The notes under the pieces: model-generated | What the model was told of the DNA's origin: nothing | What the model saw: only the letters and a program-made list of their open reading frames with translations | The model's database searches: none | Position numbers and translations under genes: made by a program | DNA from: Mauremys mutica | Taxonomy: Eukaryota > Chordata > Testudines > Geoemydidae | NCBI RefSeq assembly: GCF_020497125.1 | Contig: NC_059080.1 | Span: 44,829,563-44,893,562 of the forward strand | Length of the DNA stretch: 64,000 nucleotides | Direction of reading: 5' to 3' | Shown here: positions 54,562 to 64,000 of the stretch, piece after piece | Numbering within the stretch: position 1 is the first letter of the stretch | Layout: each line of letters starts with the position of its first letter

Positions 54562-55255
54562 CAGTGTTCTCTCAAATTTTTCCCACCCATGCGTGGAATG
54601 AATTTTGTTATGTGCACCAATATGGAGATGATGTGTCACACATCACCTTCATATCGGTGCACATAACAAAATTCATGTGATGGTGGTGGGGCTGAGGGGT
54701 TTGGAGTGTGGGAGGGGGCTGGGGCAGAGGGTTGAGCTGCAGTGGGTGAGGGCTGGGGCAGAGGGTCCGGGCTCTGGGGTGGGGCCTGGGATGAGGGGCT
54801 CATGGCTGGGGCAGAGGGTTGGGTGCAGTGGGTGAGGGCTCCACCTGGGGGTGCAGGCTCTGGGAGAGAGGACTCCCCCCAGCCCTCTCTCCCCACCGCA
54901 GCTCCTGGGCTGGGGTGGGGAGAGGCGCCTCTCCCCACTGCAGCAGCTCTGGGGCTGGGGCTGCAGGATAGGTGCCCCTCCCCCAACTCCTGCAGGTCCA
55001 GAATGGGGCTACGTTCAGGGAGGTGTGGCCCGGCCATGAAAGGTCCGGGCTGGGACTGGGTTCACGGAGGGGTGTCCGGGTTTGGGCCAGGCCACCCTGG
55101 CTGCAACTGGGTCCAGGCCGGGCTGTGCTGTCCTGGCCACGGCTGGGTCCAGGCTGGGCCACCCGGGTTTGGACCGCACCGCCCCGGCTGAGTCCGGGTC
55201 TGGGTCCAGGCCAGGCCGCAGCTGGATCCAGGCTGTGCAGCTTACAGGGAACAGA
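54562..55255. mobile_element. hAT-type element in CR1 ORF1
   Basis: Left end CAGTGTTCTCTCAAATTTTT; right end about ACAGGGAACAGA, a decayed inverse. Flanks ATGGGGAC (54554-54561) and ATGGGACC (55256-55263) look like an 8-bp duplication with one indel. The left arm contains a 78-bp palindrome and the body is G-rich. Confidence 0.68.
54599..54676. repeat. Long near-perfect palindrome in hAT left arm
   Basis: Arms of about 37 bases (GAATTTTGTTATGTGCACC... and its inverse) differ at about three positions and meet around a TGTGTCACACA centre. A related single arm is at 61885-61925. Confidence 0.88.
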
Positions 55256-55390
55256 ATGGGACCACTCTGCTGTGTCCTGGAAAGTCTCTTCTGTGCACCA
55301 CTCTGTCTCCTCCAGTTCAGCCACCCTGGCCCTGAGACCCTGTACTGTGTGTCTGAGCTGCTTGCCCCATATGCACACATGCCAGCTGCC

Positions 55391-56063
55391 TGTTGTGGTT
55401 AGATATTTGGCTGCGTGTGTTCTCCCTGTGTGCTGCCCCAGCTCTGCACAGACAGCTGGCACAGCAGACTTTAAGTGAACCATCCAATGACCACAAGATC
55501 TGTTAAGGTACAAAGTCACCAGGCCAGGTTTATTGTCAACAAAGCACAGTAATAGCAGCTGGCAGACTCTATGAGGATACCAAGACATGTATGCCCGTGA
55601 CAATGGATGTAGCTCAGTGAATGGCGAGACTTTTCATTCCTCCCTTGGCTGGACAAAGATACTCCCTCTGAGATACATCTTTATACCCTGATACCAAGAA
55701 GTTATGTACTGCCTCTGACATAGTTAGTTACTGCCCCCTGACGTAGCTAGTTATTACTAGCATGTAATGTACATTACTAGCATGTAATGTACATGTTGAT
55801 TCAATCAAAACATTTCTATTATGTATTGTCATCCTGTCCTTATCTTTTAGGAGGGGTCAGTGTGTTCCTATTATCCTTGGAGAATGTTTTTGTACCATCC
55901 TTGATATCGGAATGTGTTTGCATGAGTACTTTGTGCTTAGCACTTCTTAGGAATGTGTATTTTTGCAATGTCGCCCTATTTTTGCCAGATTCTTTGAGCA
56001 GATCCTGCCTCATACCAGGCCTCTGATACAAGGGCTTGTGTCTCAGGTTCTCTTCCTACTACA
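55391..56063 (-). repeat. Second copy of the LTR family at 52.3 kb
   Basis: TGTTGTGG...CTACTACA. Shares the 'gtgtgctgccccagctctgcacagacagctggcacagcag' start and the 'ataccaggcctctgatacaagggcttgtgtctcagg' end with the other copy. A 20-bp unit 'ttactagcatgtaatgtaca' is duplicated in tandem (about 55755-55793). The copies are clearly diverged, so they are separate old insertions. Confidence 0.7.
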
Positions 56064-57590
56064 CCCATGAGGCAGGGAATCGTATGTGCTGCACTGAGTG
56101 CAATACGCTGGGCAGCTCCCATGCTGCTGTGGGGTGTCTATCTGCATCATTGTTACTCTTGCAGAAGATTGTTTGGGGATTTTTTTTAGTTGGGTTTTTT
56201 TTCTCTCGCTCCCCTTCCCCCTCTTCACTCCCGCCCCCCATGTTTCTTTTCTAGGAGGCTTTTCTGGTGCCATTCTAGTGGTTAGGCAGAATCCCTCATC
56301 TTCCTCCTGCTGCTTCCCAATGCTCCCTGCAGCCAAACTCTCCTCACTTTGGCAGCTCACTCTGTCTCATGCCCTTTCCCTCACCGCCCGAGAACTGGAC
56401 CTGGAAGGAATGCCTCTCACACTCCCTTGCAAAACTCCCCTGGCCACCAGCTGCTCTCCTCACCTAGCAGCTGGCTTTTTAAACCTTTGTTTTCCCTGAG
56501 TTAGCCCTGCCCCCATGTCAAGGGACCCTAAAGGGGTAGCAGACTGAGGGATAGCAGGCTATATCCTCATTAGTAAGTGAGCTCTCAGCCTAGCAGGCCA
56601 CTCGGCTCAGCAGACAGCCCCCCAAGCAGACCACCACTTTTCCATTAGGAGCTCAGGGAGCCGAGTACAGAATCATGACGGAAGCTGACTCTTCTGCAGC
56701 TGGACAGTGTTACGGTGCATGTTCTCCTGTGCAGTGGTTGCATGGGTTTAATTCTTTTTCAGAGCCAGCGGTGTTAGGATTTCTTCAGAAGTGTCTCACT
56801 AGTGACCACAAGTGGCAGATGGAGCACAACTGACCTGCATGTTTCCTGTACAGTATTCGCTGGAACAGAAGTTTGGTATATCCTTTTATTTATTAGAAAT
56901 ATGTCCATCAGCCTGTGTACTCTAGTAGTGCTTAGCTAGACCGACAGACAGCTCAACAAATCACACTTGAAAGTCTCAAGGAACAAAAGGTGACCAAAAA
57001 AATCAACCCAAGAAAACTCCCTTCCCACCTCTAACTATCAGCCTACACTTAGGCTTCTCCGTATTCTGCTCCTATTTAAGTCAGCAGGAGCAGAGAGCCC
57101 ATGCTGAGTGCTTTGGAAAATCTCATCCTAGAATTTTGATCTTCATTAAATTCCATGTGCGAAGCATCAGTAGCTAGGCCTGGCACAAAGGAGCTCTGCA
57201 AGCACGATGACTGCTGGGCATGTGTCGCTCTGAATCTACCAGCCTGTTCTATTCCTTAGAAATTGCTAAGGAATGTAAAGGCACCATGCACAGAAACCAA
57301 AGCCATTCCAGTTTGATAGCTATGCATGCCTTGCTACAGCTGGCAATTTGTGGCTGAATCTGCCTGTCTGCTGGCACAGACTCATCTCTGAGCAGGTGAG
57401 CACCACTCCTGCAGCCTGAAAGGATCCAATTACATTATTGTTTTCCAGCCTGTGTCTGCAAGTGAAACAGGAGACAGAGCTGTGCAGCTGGACCTGAGAA
57501 GAACTATTGAACGGTGAGCACTCGTTGGAGAGGGGAGGAAAAAACAAACCAGGAGCATTGTTATTTTTTATGCAAAAATTGGGGATCTAT
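56064..57590. other. 1.5 kb without a recognised element
   Basis: Ordinary AT/GC-mixed sequence. A frame at 56098-56499 has a hydrophobic start but no family signature. Confidence 0.35.
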
Positions 57591-57593
57591 CTG

Positions 57594-57810
57594 TGATATT
57601 TACCTGACCCCCATTATCGCAGTATCTGAGCACCTCACAATTGCTGATGTTTTGCTCTCTGAGGCAGGGCAGTGCTCTTAGCCCTATTGCACAGATGGGA
57701 ACCTGAGGCCCAGAGAGGCTAAGTGACTTGTCCATGATCACACAGCAATTGAGCCTGGGTCTTCCCAGGCCTAGGCTAGTCCCCTACCCACTGGGTCCTC
57801 CTTCTGCTCT
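57594..57810 (+). repeat. MIR-like SINE
   Basis: 'cacagatgggaacctgaggcccagagaggctaagtgacttgtccatgatcacacagcaa' is the MIR core, followed by 'ttgagcctgggtcttcccagg'. It is the clearest MIR-type copy in the window. Confidence 0.7.
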
Positions 57811-58384
57811 AGGGAAGCACTTTGTAGTGCAGACTGCTGCAGGAGAAGTGACATTATGCTTAGAGCTGGTAGAAAAATGGCTGGCAGGGGTTTTCAGTTA
57901 GAATGGAAACGTTTCATGGGAATGGGTCAATTTCAACAATATTTTCAACAGGAAAAAGTTTAAACCAATGGTTTCACCTTTCTCATTGTGATGTGACATC
58001 AAAAGGCTTCGTGTCAATAAGGCCAAACCAGTGCATTGTGGCTTTATCCTTTTAATCCTTCTCATTCTGATTGGGTCACAGGTTAAGTTCCCTTTAAGCT
58101 GCACAGCCGTGTGGCCGTGCAACTGCCTATTAAGCTGGGGCTCAGGACCTACCATGGCGGGAAGAGGTGCCCCTCTGCGCTGGCCAAAGCTTGGACCTTC
58201 CACAGCTGCTGGCCCTAGCACGGACCTGCCCCAGACTTGTCACGGCCAGAGGAGAGGAGCTCCTCCCTTGGCTCAGCCCAGCCCCACTGGAGCTGCCACG
58301 GCTGGGGAGAGGCACGTCCAGTGATTTCCCTACACGCCCCCAAGGGGGGTGTACACCCCCCCTTAGTTTTCCCAATACCCCCCC
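57811..58384. other. unassigned; GC-rich right half
   Basis: 57870-57990 resembles old AT-rich repeats; 58130-58384 is C-rich and ends in a run of about ten C. Confidence 0.35.
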
Positions 58385-58829
58385 CCCAGTTTTGTGAACT
58401 AGTTACATGCCAAACCTGATGGCTGAACTTTGCGACTTTGTCCTCACCCACAACTATTTCAGATTTGGGGACAATATATACCTTCAAGTCAACGGCACTG
58501 CTAAGGGTACCCACATGGCCCCACAGTATGCCAACATTTTTATGTAAAAGCAGCAAAGGGTCCTGTGGCACCTTATAGACTAACAGATGTATTGGAGCAT
58601 GAGCTTTCATGGGTGAATACCCACTTCGTTGGATGCATAACATTTTTATGGCTGACCTAGAACAACGCTTCCTTAGCTCTTGTCTCCTAATGCCCCTACT
58701 CTACACTGATGACATCTTCAGCATCTGGACCCATGGAAAAGAAGCCCTTGAGGAATTCCACCATGATTTCAACAATTTCCACTCCTGTTCTTTTTGCGGA
58801 TACAGACTAACACAGCTGCTGCTCTGAAA
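58385..58829 (+). mobile_element. Penelope-like element RT fragment
   Basis: Encodes 'FRFGDNIYLQVNGTAKGTHMAP' type residues before, and 'LYTDDIFSIWTHG' after, a 95-bp insertion; the latter is the Penelope RT active-site motif (Y-x-D-D, here YTDD, about 58710). It ends 'gcggatacagactaacacagctgctgctctgaa', the PLE terminal repeat. Two frames are joined across the insertion if its duplication is removed. Truncated at both ends of the RT. Confidence 0.82.
58545..58639 (+). mobile_element. 95-bp Penelope terminal fragment inserted in Penelope RT
   Basis: TAAAAGCAGCAAAGG... to ...CGTTGGATGCATA. It is flanked by the 11-bp duplication ACATTTTTATG (58534-58544 and 58640-58650), so it inserted as a discrete unit without coding sequence. 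Confidence 0.88.
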
Positions 58830-59931
58830 CATGCCAATTTAGTGACTGTTTGGAAATTTGAACTGAAATTGAAACATTAATACACACTTTAAAAGCATAT
58901 GCAGTGTATGATAAAATACATATATCTGAAAAAGTATAATAGATTTCAAAAGTATGAATGTAGACTAGCTTCCTTATACGGCTGTTTTTTATGACACTGT
59001 CAGTGCATTCATTTCGGTGACGTTGGCCAACCTAATAATTTCAAATGATGATTTGTAAGCAAAGTCTAAATGAGCTCTCCCTGACAGCTAATGATGAGCT
59101 GGGGGGAAAGGCTTCAGGACCAGATTGTATTTACATTCACACCTAATCTACCTAGGTATCCAGCAAACAGAGCTGTGTTGCCCAAGTGATAGATTTTGGC
59201 TGGGGTTGGGTTACAAATCACTTGAATGGGTGGGGGGGGGATGAAATGTTGTTCTTATTGTATGAGTAAAGGTCAGTAGAACTGTACTTAGCCTGTGCTG
59301 ATTGAGGGCATCAAGAGAGAGGGTGGGGACCTGTCCCTCTTCACTGTTTATTTATGGAGCCTAATCAGCTCTGTCTTTAGTCTTTTGTTCTATTAAGTGA
59401 CCACTGCAGCTGAAATCACTGATAATCAGGTCTAAGTGCTTAGTCCTGCTGTGGGGACAGTGTTCCTGTGGGTACAGTGTTTTTGTGTAAGAGACAGCCC
59501 AGACTGCACTAGCAGTGAGGTTCCCGCACTGAGAGCTCAGCTGAAATCACTGAGAGCTGGGTGGAACGTCATGAGACCAACTTGCAAAGGTCACAGTGGC
59601 AGGTGGCAGCAGAAGGTGACTGCTCAGGGCCATTGGCAACAGAGTGGTGGAGTGAACGGTGGCACAACGAATAGCTGTGGCCAGAGTGAACAGTGAGCAG
59701 CTGGAGGAACGAGCAAGGTGCCTTCTTGCCCCCCACTTGGGGGGTGTACTCATGTGAAAGCACCTCTGAACTCTGAGTCTCCACTGACCAAGGACAACAC
59801 CAGTGAGTGGGGTGCGGTGAAGGGAAAAGTGAGGGGCATGTTAAACAAACATTTGTTTGTTGGACTATATTTTAGTGACTTTGCTCTAGAATGCTAGATT
59901 TGTGACTGGGAATGGAAACTTATATAAATAT
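58830..59931. other. no recognised element
   Basis: AT-moderate sequence. Nothing identified apart from a short G run at 59230. Confidence 0.35.
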
Positions 59932-60122
59932 CAAGTATCAGAGGGGTAGCCGTGTTAGTCTGGTTCTGTAAAAGCAGCAAAGAATCCTGTGGCACCTTAT
60001 AGACTAACAGACGTTTTGCAGTATGAGCTTTCGTGGGTGAAGAAGTGGGTATTCACCCACGAAAGCTCATACTGCAAAACGTCTGTTAGTCTATAAGGTG
60101 CCACAGGATTCTTTGCTGCTTT
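59932..60122. mobile_element. 191-bp Penelope foldback insertion
   Basis: CAAGTATCAGAGGGG and 'gtagccgtgttagtctg', then a roughly 72-bp arm (about 59966-60038) and its perfect inverse (about 60050-60122) around a short loop. An 11-bp duplication TATATAAATAT flanks it at 59921-59931 and 60123-60133. It is only terminal-repeat sequence. Confidence 0.9.
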
Positions 60123-60252
60123 TATATAAATATGTTTCCTAGTAGGCCAAGATTTTTAAAATGCATTATTTGCCAAGGTTGTCATCTCACATCATTGCTA
60201 TCTTGAGAGGTCATTATGTTGGGGAGTTTCTGTATTATTATAATTAATTTTT

Positions 60253-61467
60253 ACATAAGAATGGTCATACTGGGTCAGACCAATGGTTCATATAGCCCAG
60301 TATCCTGTCTTCCGACAGTGGTCAAGGCCAGGTGCTTCAGAGGAAATGAACAGAACAGATAATCATCAAGTGATCCATCCCCTGTTGCCCATTCCCAGCT
60401 TCTGGCAAACAGACTAGGGACACTCAGAGCATGGTGTTGCATCCCTCCCCATCCCGGCTAATAGCCAATGATGGACCTATTCTCCAGGAATGCATCTAGT
60501 TCTTTTTTTAATCCTGTTATAGTTTTGGTCTTCACAGCGTCCCCTGGCAAAGAGTTCCATGGGTTGATTTTATGTTGTGTGAAGAAGTACTTCCTTTTGT
60601 TTTTTTAAAACTTGCTGCCTATTAATTTCATTGGTTGAGTGCTAGTTCTTGTGTTATGTGAAGGATTAAATAACATTTCCTTATTCACTTTCTTCACACC
60701 AGTCAAGATTTTATAGACCTCTATCGTATCCCCCCTTAGTCGTTTCTAAACTGAAAATTCCCAGTCATTTAAATTTCTCCTCCTATTTCATAACCCTAAT
60801 CATTTTAGTTGCCCATCTCTGTACCTTTTCCATTTCCAATATATCTCTTTTGGGATGGGGTGACAGGATGTGCACACAGTATTCAAGATGTGGGCATACC
60901 ATGGATTAATATAGAGGTAACATGATATTTTCTGTCCTATTATCTATCCCTTTCTTAATGATTCCCAACATTCTGTTTGCTTTTTTGGCTGCCGCTGCAC
61001 ACTGAGTGGATGTTTTCAGAGAACTATCCACAATGACTCCAAGATCTCTTTCTTGAGTGTTAACAGCTAATTCAGACTCCTTCATTTTGTATGTATAGGT
61101 GAGATTGTTTTCCAATGTGCATTACTTTGCATTTATCAACATTGAATTTCATCTGCCATTTTGTTGACCAGTCACCCAGTTTTGTGAGATCCCTTTGTAA
61201 CTCTTCACAGTCTGCCTGGGACTTCACTATCTTGAATAGTTTTGTATCATCTAAAATGTTGCCACCTCACTGTTTACTCATTTTTCCAGATCATTTATGA
61301 GTATGTTGAAGAGTAATGGTCCCAGTACCGACCCCTCTGGGATACCACTATTTATCTCTCTCCATTCTGAAAACTGATAATTTATTCCTACCCTTTATTT
61401 CCCATCTTTTAACCAGTTACTGATCCATGAGAGGATCTTCCCTCTTATTCCATGATTGCTTACTTTT
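60253..61467 (-). mobile_element. CR1 subfamily-2 LINE, 3' 1.2 kb
   Basis: 3' end at 60253 ('cataagaatggtcatactgggtcagaccaatggttcatatagcccagtatcctgtc'). Upstream ORF2 has 'TQERDLGVIVDSSLKTSTQCAAAAKKANRMLGIIKKG' in an open piece at 61115-60906 and RT palm remnants to about 61467. It is 5'-truncated with many stops. It shares its 3' end with 15515 and 28005. Confidence 0.85.
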
Positions 61468-61619
61468 CAAAAGTCAATTTAAATTAAATATATAAAATGT
61501 ATTTTTTTTAGAAATCTAGACCGGTTATATGTTTTGATGTAACTTGCATTATCCTTATGTTAAATTTGCATTATCCTAACAAAACATTTACTTTATTCAT
61601 ATCTCTTTTATATATCTTA

Positions 61620-61945
61620 TTGGCCCTGACATCCCCCTGTAAATTCGAACACCCCCCCCCCTAATTTCAGTTCCTGGGGAAACTACTGGGCGCGTCTCCC
61701 CAGGTCCTGAGCTGTTGCGGCAAGAGAGGGCTGGGGGGAGTCCTCTCTCCCTACCGCAGCCCCAGGGCAGCCTGCACCCCAAACCCCTCATCCCCAGCCC
61801 CACCCCTGAGCCTACACCCCAACCCTCTGCCCCAGCCCTGAGCCCCCTCCCACATTCCAAACCTGTCAGCCCCGCCCCCACCCTTGAATTTTGTTATGTA
61901 TACCAATATAAAGGTGATGTCTCACACAGGCCCTCCACTGAACCC
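61620..61945 (-). repeat. Fragment of the hAT family at 54.6 kb, reversed
   Basis: Holds 'ttttgttatgtataccaatataaaggtgatgtctcacac' and C-rich phrases ('tgccccagccctgagccccctcccacattcc') that reverse-match the 54600-54900 region. Ends are not defined. Confidence 0.55.
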
Positions 61946-62144
61946 AAGAGCACTGCTGCCTAGCCTGTTCTTGGGGTCTTCTAGCCCCAGACGCACGCAG
62001 GCTGTTTCTCTTTCACCTCATGTGCACTTCATCTGCCGTTTCAAAGATTAACAGAACCCCAGGTGTACAGCTGGAGGAGCCTTTCACACAGCTTCTTCTC
62101 CTCTCTCTCTTCCTCTCCTCTGAGCACCCCCATTCTTCCCATCA

Positions 62145-62435
62145 TAGGTGCCGACTCCATGGGAGCTCCATCCCTGGAGGACCCATGGAAAAAAATTAAT
62201 GAGTGCTCGGCCCCCATTGGAAGCCACCTGCCCCCACTCCCCTCCCAGTGCCTCCTGGCCACCTGCTGCCCCACTGATCAGCACCCCCCGCATGGCCTCC
62301 CACCCACCACGGTCAGCTGTTTCGTGGTGTGCAGGAGGCTCTGGGAGGGATGGGGAGGAGTGAGAGGGGGCATGCTGGTGGAAGAGGTGGAACTGGGCAA
62401 GAAGAAGTGGGGCAGGGGCACTGAGCACCCTTCCC
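62145..62435 (+). repeat. MITE-like repeat fragment
   Basis: 'cataggtgccgactccatgggagctcc ... ggacccatggaaaaaaattaatgagtgctcggccccc' resembles a dispersed turtle repeat with hAT-like features. The right end is missing. Confidence 0.45.
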
Positions 62436-64000
62436 CCGCCCCCGGGCCCAGAGGAAGCCAGCATCTATGCTTCCTGTTCCTCCCTAATATATATCCTCCC
62501 ATTTACAGAGCCAACTGCCTCATTAGCCCATCATCTGCCACCCAAGTGTCAGTGTCTGGTGGTGGCAGAGGCAAAAGAGGCAAACGTGACCAGATACCCT
62601 TTCCATGTTCCAGCACCACAGGTCTGGTTAGCAGCACCATGGGCGTCCTTACAGAAGAGACATCCCGCAGTACTCTGCAAACAGAGCTACAAGTTGTACT
62701 GTTTGCAACTGTTGTTGTAAAGTACAGCCGTGATTTGTCATTCAAGGGTGTGTGGTTCCCTAGCCTGGCATGCCCTTGGCAAGCTATTATTAATTGGGAG
62801 TAATGATATAGTAATAGTCTCACATGCTGCTCTGTTACTAGTATACGCTGTAGCGGGACCAGGTAGCACAGTGATAGGCACTGTGTGAAAGCACAGCTAG
62901 ATAATGTACCGTTACTGCAGAACACTGTAGTAATTTTTCCTAGGGAAACGTAAAGGAAGGGGTCTGATTCTCCTCTCAGTCACCCTGACCTTATCCTGGT
63001 GTTAGTCTGGTTTACATAAGTGCAACTGAGGCAAGGATCGGGCTCTGAAGGCCTCTGTAACTTCATTCCCCATTTAGATTGGCCTAGCCTTGGTCACTGT
63101 CCCAACCTGGGGGGAAGGACTGCAAGGCCCCCAGGAGCTTTCCCTGTCCCATGAAGCCTGATCAGAAGCCAGTGTCATTGCTCCTCAGGCACGCACAGCA
63201 GCTGGGGTAAGCTGGGTTGCCATGGAGATGTCCAAAGCAAGTCTAGCAGTGCACTGCAGCACCAGGCCCCAGCCAAGTGGGGAAGCCTGAGAACAAATAC
63301 AGGCCAGCTCCAAACTTCCTGGTTGGAGAACCGTCAGAAGATTCACCTGGGCTAGTCTTGGAGACCCACCAGCCTTCTCCCTGCAAATAGGAAATCTGCA
63401 TAGCCCTGGGCAAATCCGTCAGCGTTGAGACAGTGATCTTTCTGCACAGCTACATAGGCAAAGGCTGGTAGGCTGCTTTTCAGAATTTGGGGGGCTCTGA
63501 TCTGTGGTCTGCTGGCCGACAAGGTAAGCACCGTTTCAAAGATCGAGGAAAGCAAAGTGCAGGGCCGAGCTGTGGTTGCAGTCTATTTCAGTCATTGCAT
63601 CAGCAGGTGCGTGTAAACCTGTCAACAGCCTAGAGAACTCCTAGGGGGAGAAATAAACAAGGGACAGATAAACTGAGCAGGTTTGTTAACATTCAGAAAT
63701 AGGGATGCATTTTGTCATAGCATTTTTTATCCAAGAGCACAGAGCAATCATGGTAGATTTAGTAAAAGTCACTGTTTTACGGGGAAATGGTGTGTAAAGT
63801 CACAGGAGCACGGTTTATAGTTGGGGGGTGGGTCTACATGGATCCGGCCCCTCGGGGGGGGAGGAGGAAAGGCTTCAGGGGAAAAGGAGGATGAGGAGAA
63901 GGACAGGAGAGAAGGGAATGCATGAATGCACCTGACCCAGAGAATGTTAGATTTAGCTCACTTTGTTTCTGCCCTGCTCCTTTTATGAATATTTGAGGGG
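62436..64000. other. 1.6 kb without a recognised element
   Basis: No repeat family or coding signal recognised; only short frames. Confidence 0.4.

Larger units (their letters stand above)
52046..55390 (-). mobile_element. CR1 subfamily-2 LINE (ORF1 and start of ORF2), host of a TE nest
   Basis: On the minus strand there is a probable coiled-coil part of ORF1 (55390-55260, 'LRARVAELEETEW'). Esterase-like ORF1 (54485-53886) follows, then ORF2 endonuclease traces (52310-52050, 'YRNDRVGHIGGREALYLKES' in a stop-containing frame). Interruptions are a hAT (54562-55255) and an LTR (52322-53726). Confidence 0.7.

Noticed and set aside
54800..55603. 267-codon minus-strand frame
   Set aside because: Fuses a CR1 ORF1 scrap, hAT G-rich sequence and LTR sequence; no continuous family similarity.
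56098..56499. 133-codon frame with hydrophobic segment
   Set aside because: Single short frame with polypyrimidine-driven Phe/Ser/Pro content and no recognisable family or splice context.

Overview
The window looks like intergenic or intronic DNA from a reptile, most likely a cryptodire (hidden-necked) turtle. The evidence is compositional. CR1-type LINEs of at least three subfamilies dominate. There are two copies of the tRNA-derived, CR1-tailed tortoise SINE. Penelope-like elements (PLEs), hAT, PIF/Harbinger and Tc1/mariner-type DNA transposons, and several LTR families fill most of the rest. I recognise no host protein-coding exon, tRNA, rRNA or CRISPR. Most long open frames are chance frames in C-rich low-complexity DNA.

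Layout. 0-9.7 kb: a CR1 split by a 1.4 kb hAT with a perfect 8-bp target duplication, MIR-like SINEs, a tortoise SINE, and a 2.3 kb TIR element with a second hAT nested inside it. 9.7-15 kb: a near full-length minus-strand CR1 (ORF1 esterase plus ORF2 endonuclease and RT) broken by a second CR1, a small palindromic hAT and an LTR-like repeat. 15.5-19.2 kb: a decayed 564-codon zinc-finger/transposase-like ORF between two plus-strand CR1s. 19.2-20.0 kb: a solo LTR with an unusual flipped hairpin spacer. 20.0-27.9 kb: a young but gutted class I endogenous retrovirus on the minus strand (4-bp target duplication, tRNA-Pro-type primer site, about 99% identical LTRs) that keeps integrase and part of env; a SINE lies in env. 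28-38 kb: a hairpin-rich Harbinger MITE, small hAT/MITE copies and a Harbinger-type Myb/SANT ORF. 38.5-43.9 kb: a CR1 interrupted by a 2,963-bp LTR retrotransposon that encodes only a Gag-like protein. 46-51 kb: three CR1 fragments, one holding a Penelope element with a GIY-YIG domain. 52-56 kb: a deep nest (Tc1/mariner in LTR in CR1, beside a hAT and a second LTR). 58-61.5 kb: Penelope RT split by a Penelope terminal fragment, a 191-bp foldback, and another CR1.

Nothing here works as a host pathway; the genes belong to mobile elements. The most unusual item is the Gag-only LTR element at 39,784-42,746. It has nearly identical LTRs, a primer-binding site, a polypurine tract, four CCHC zinc knuckles, coiled coils and five TQT motifs spread over two overlapping frames. 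That makes it a recently active, apparently non-autonomous retrotransposon that would need pol supplied in trans. Boundaries marked by target duplications are exact; other element edges are approximate because they were read by eye.
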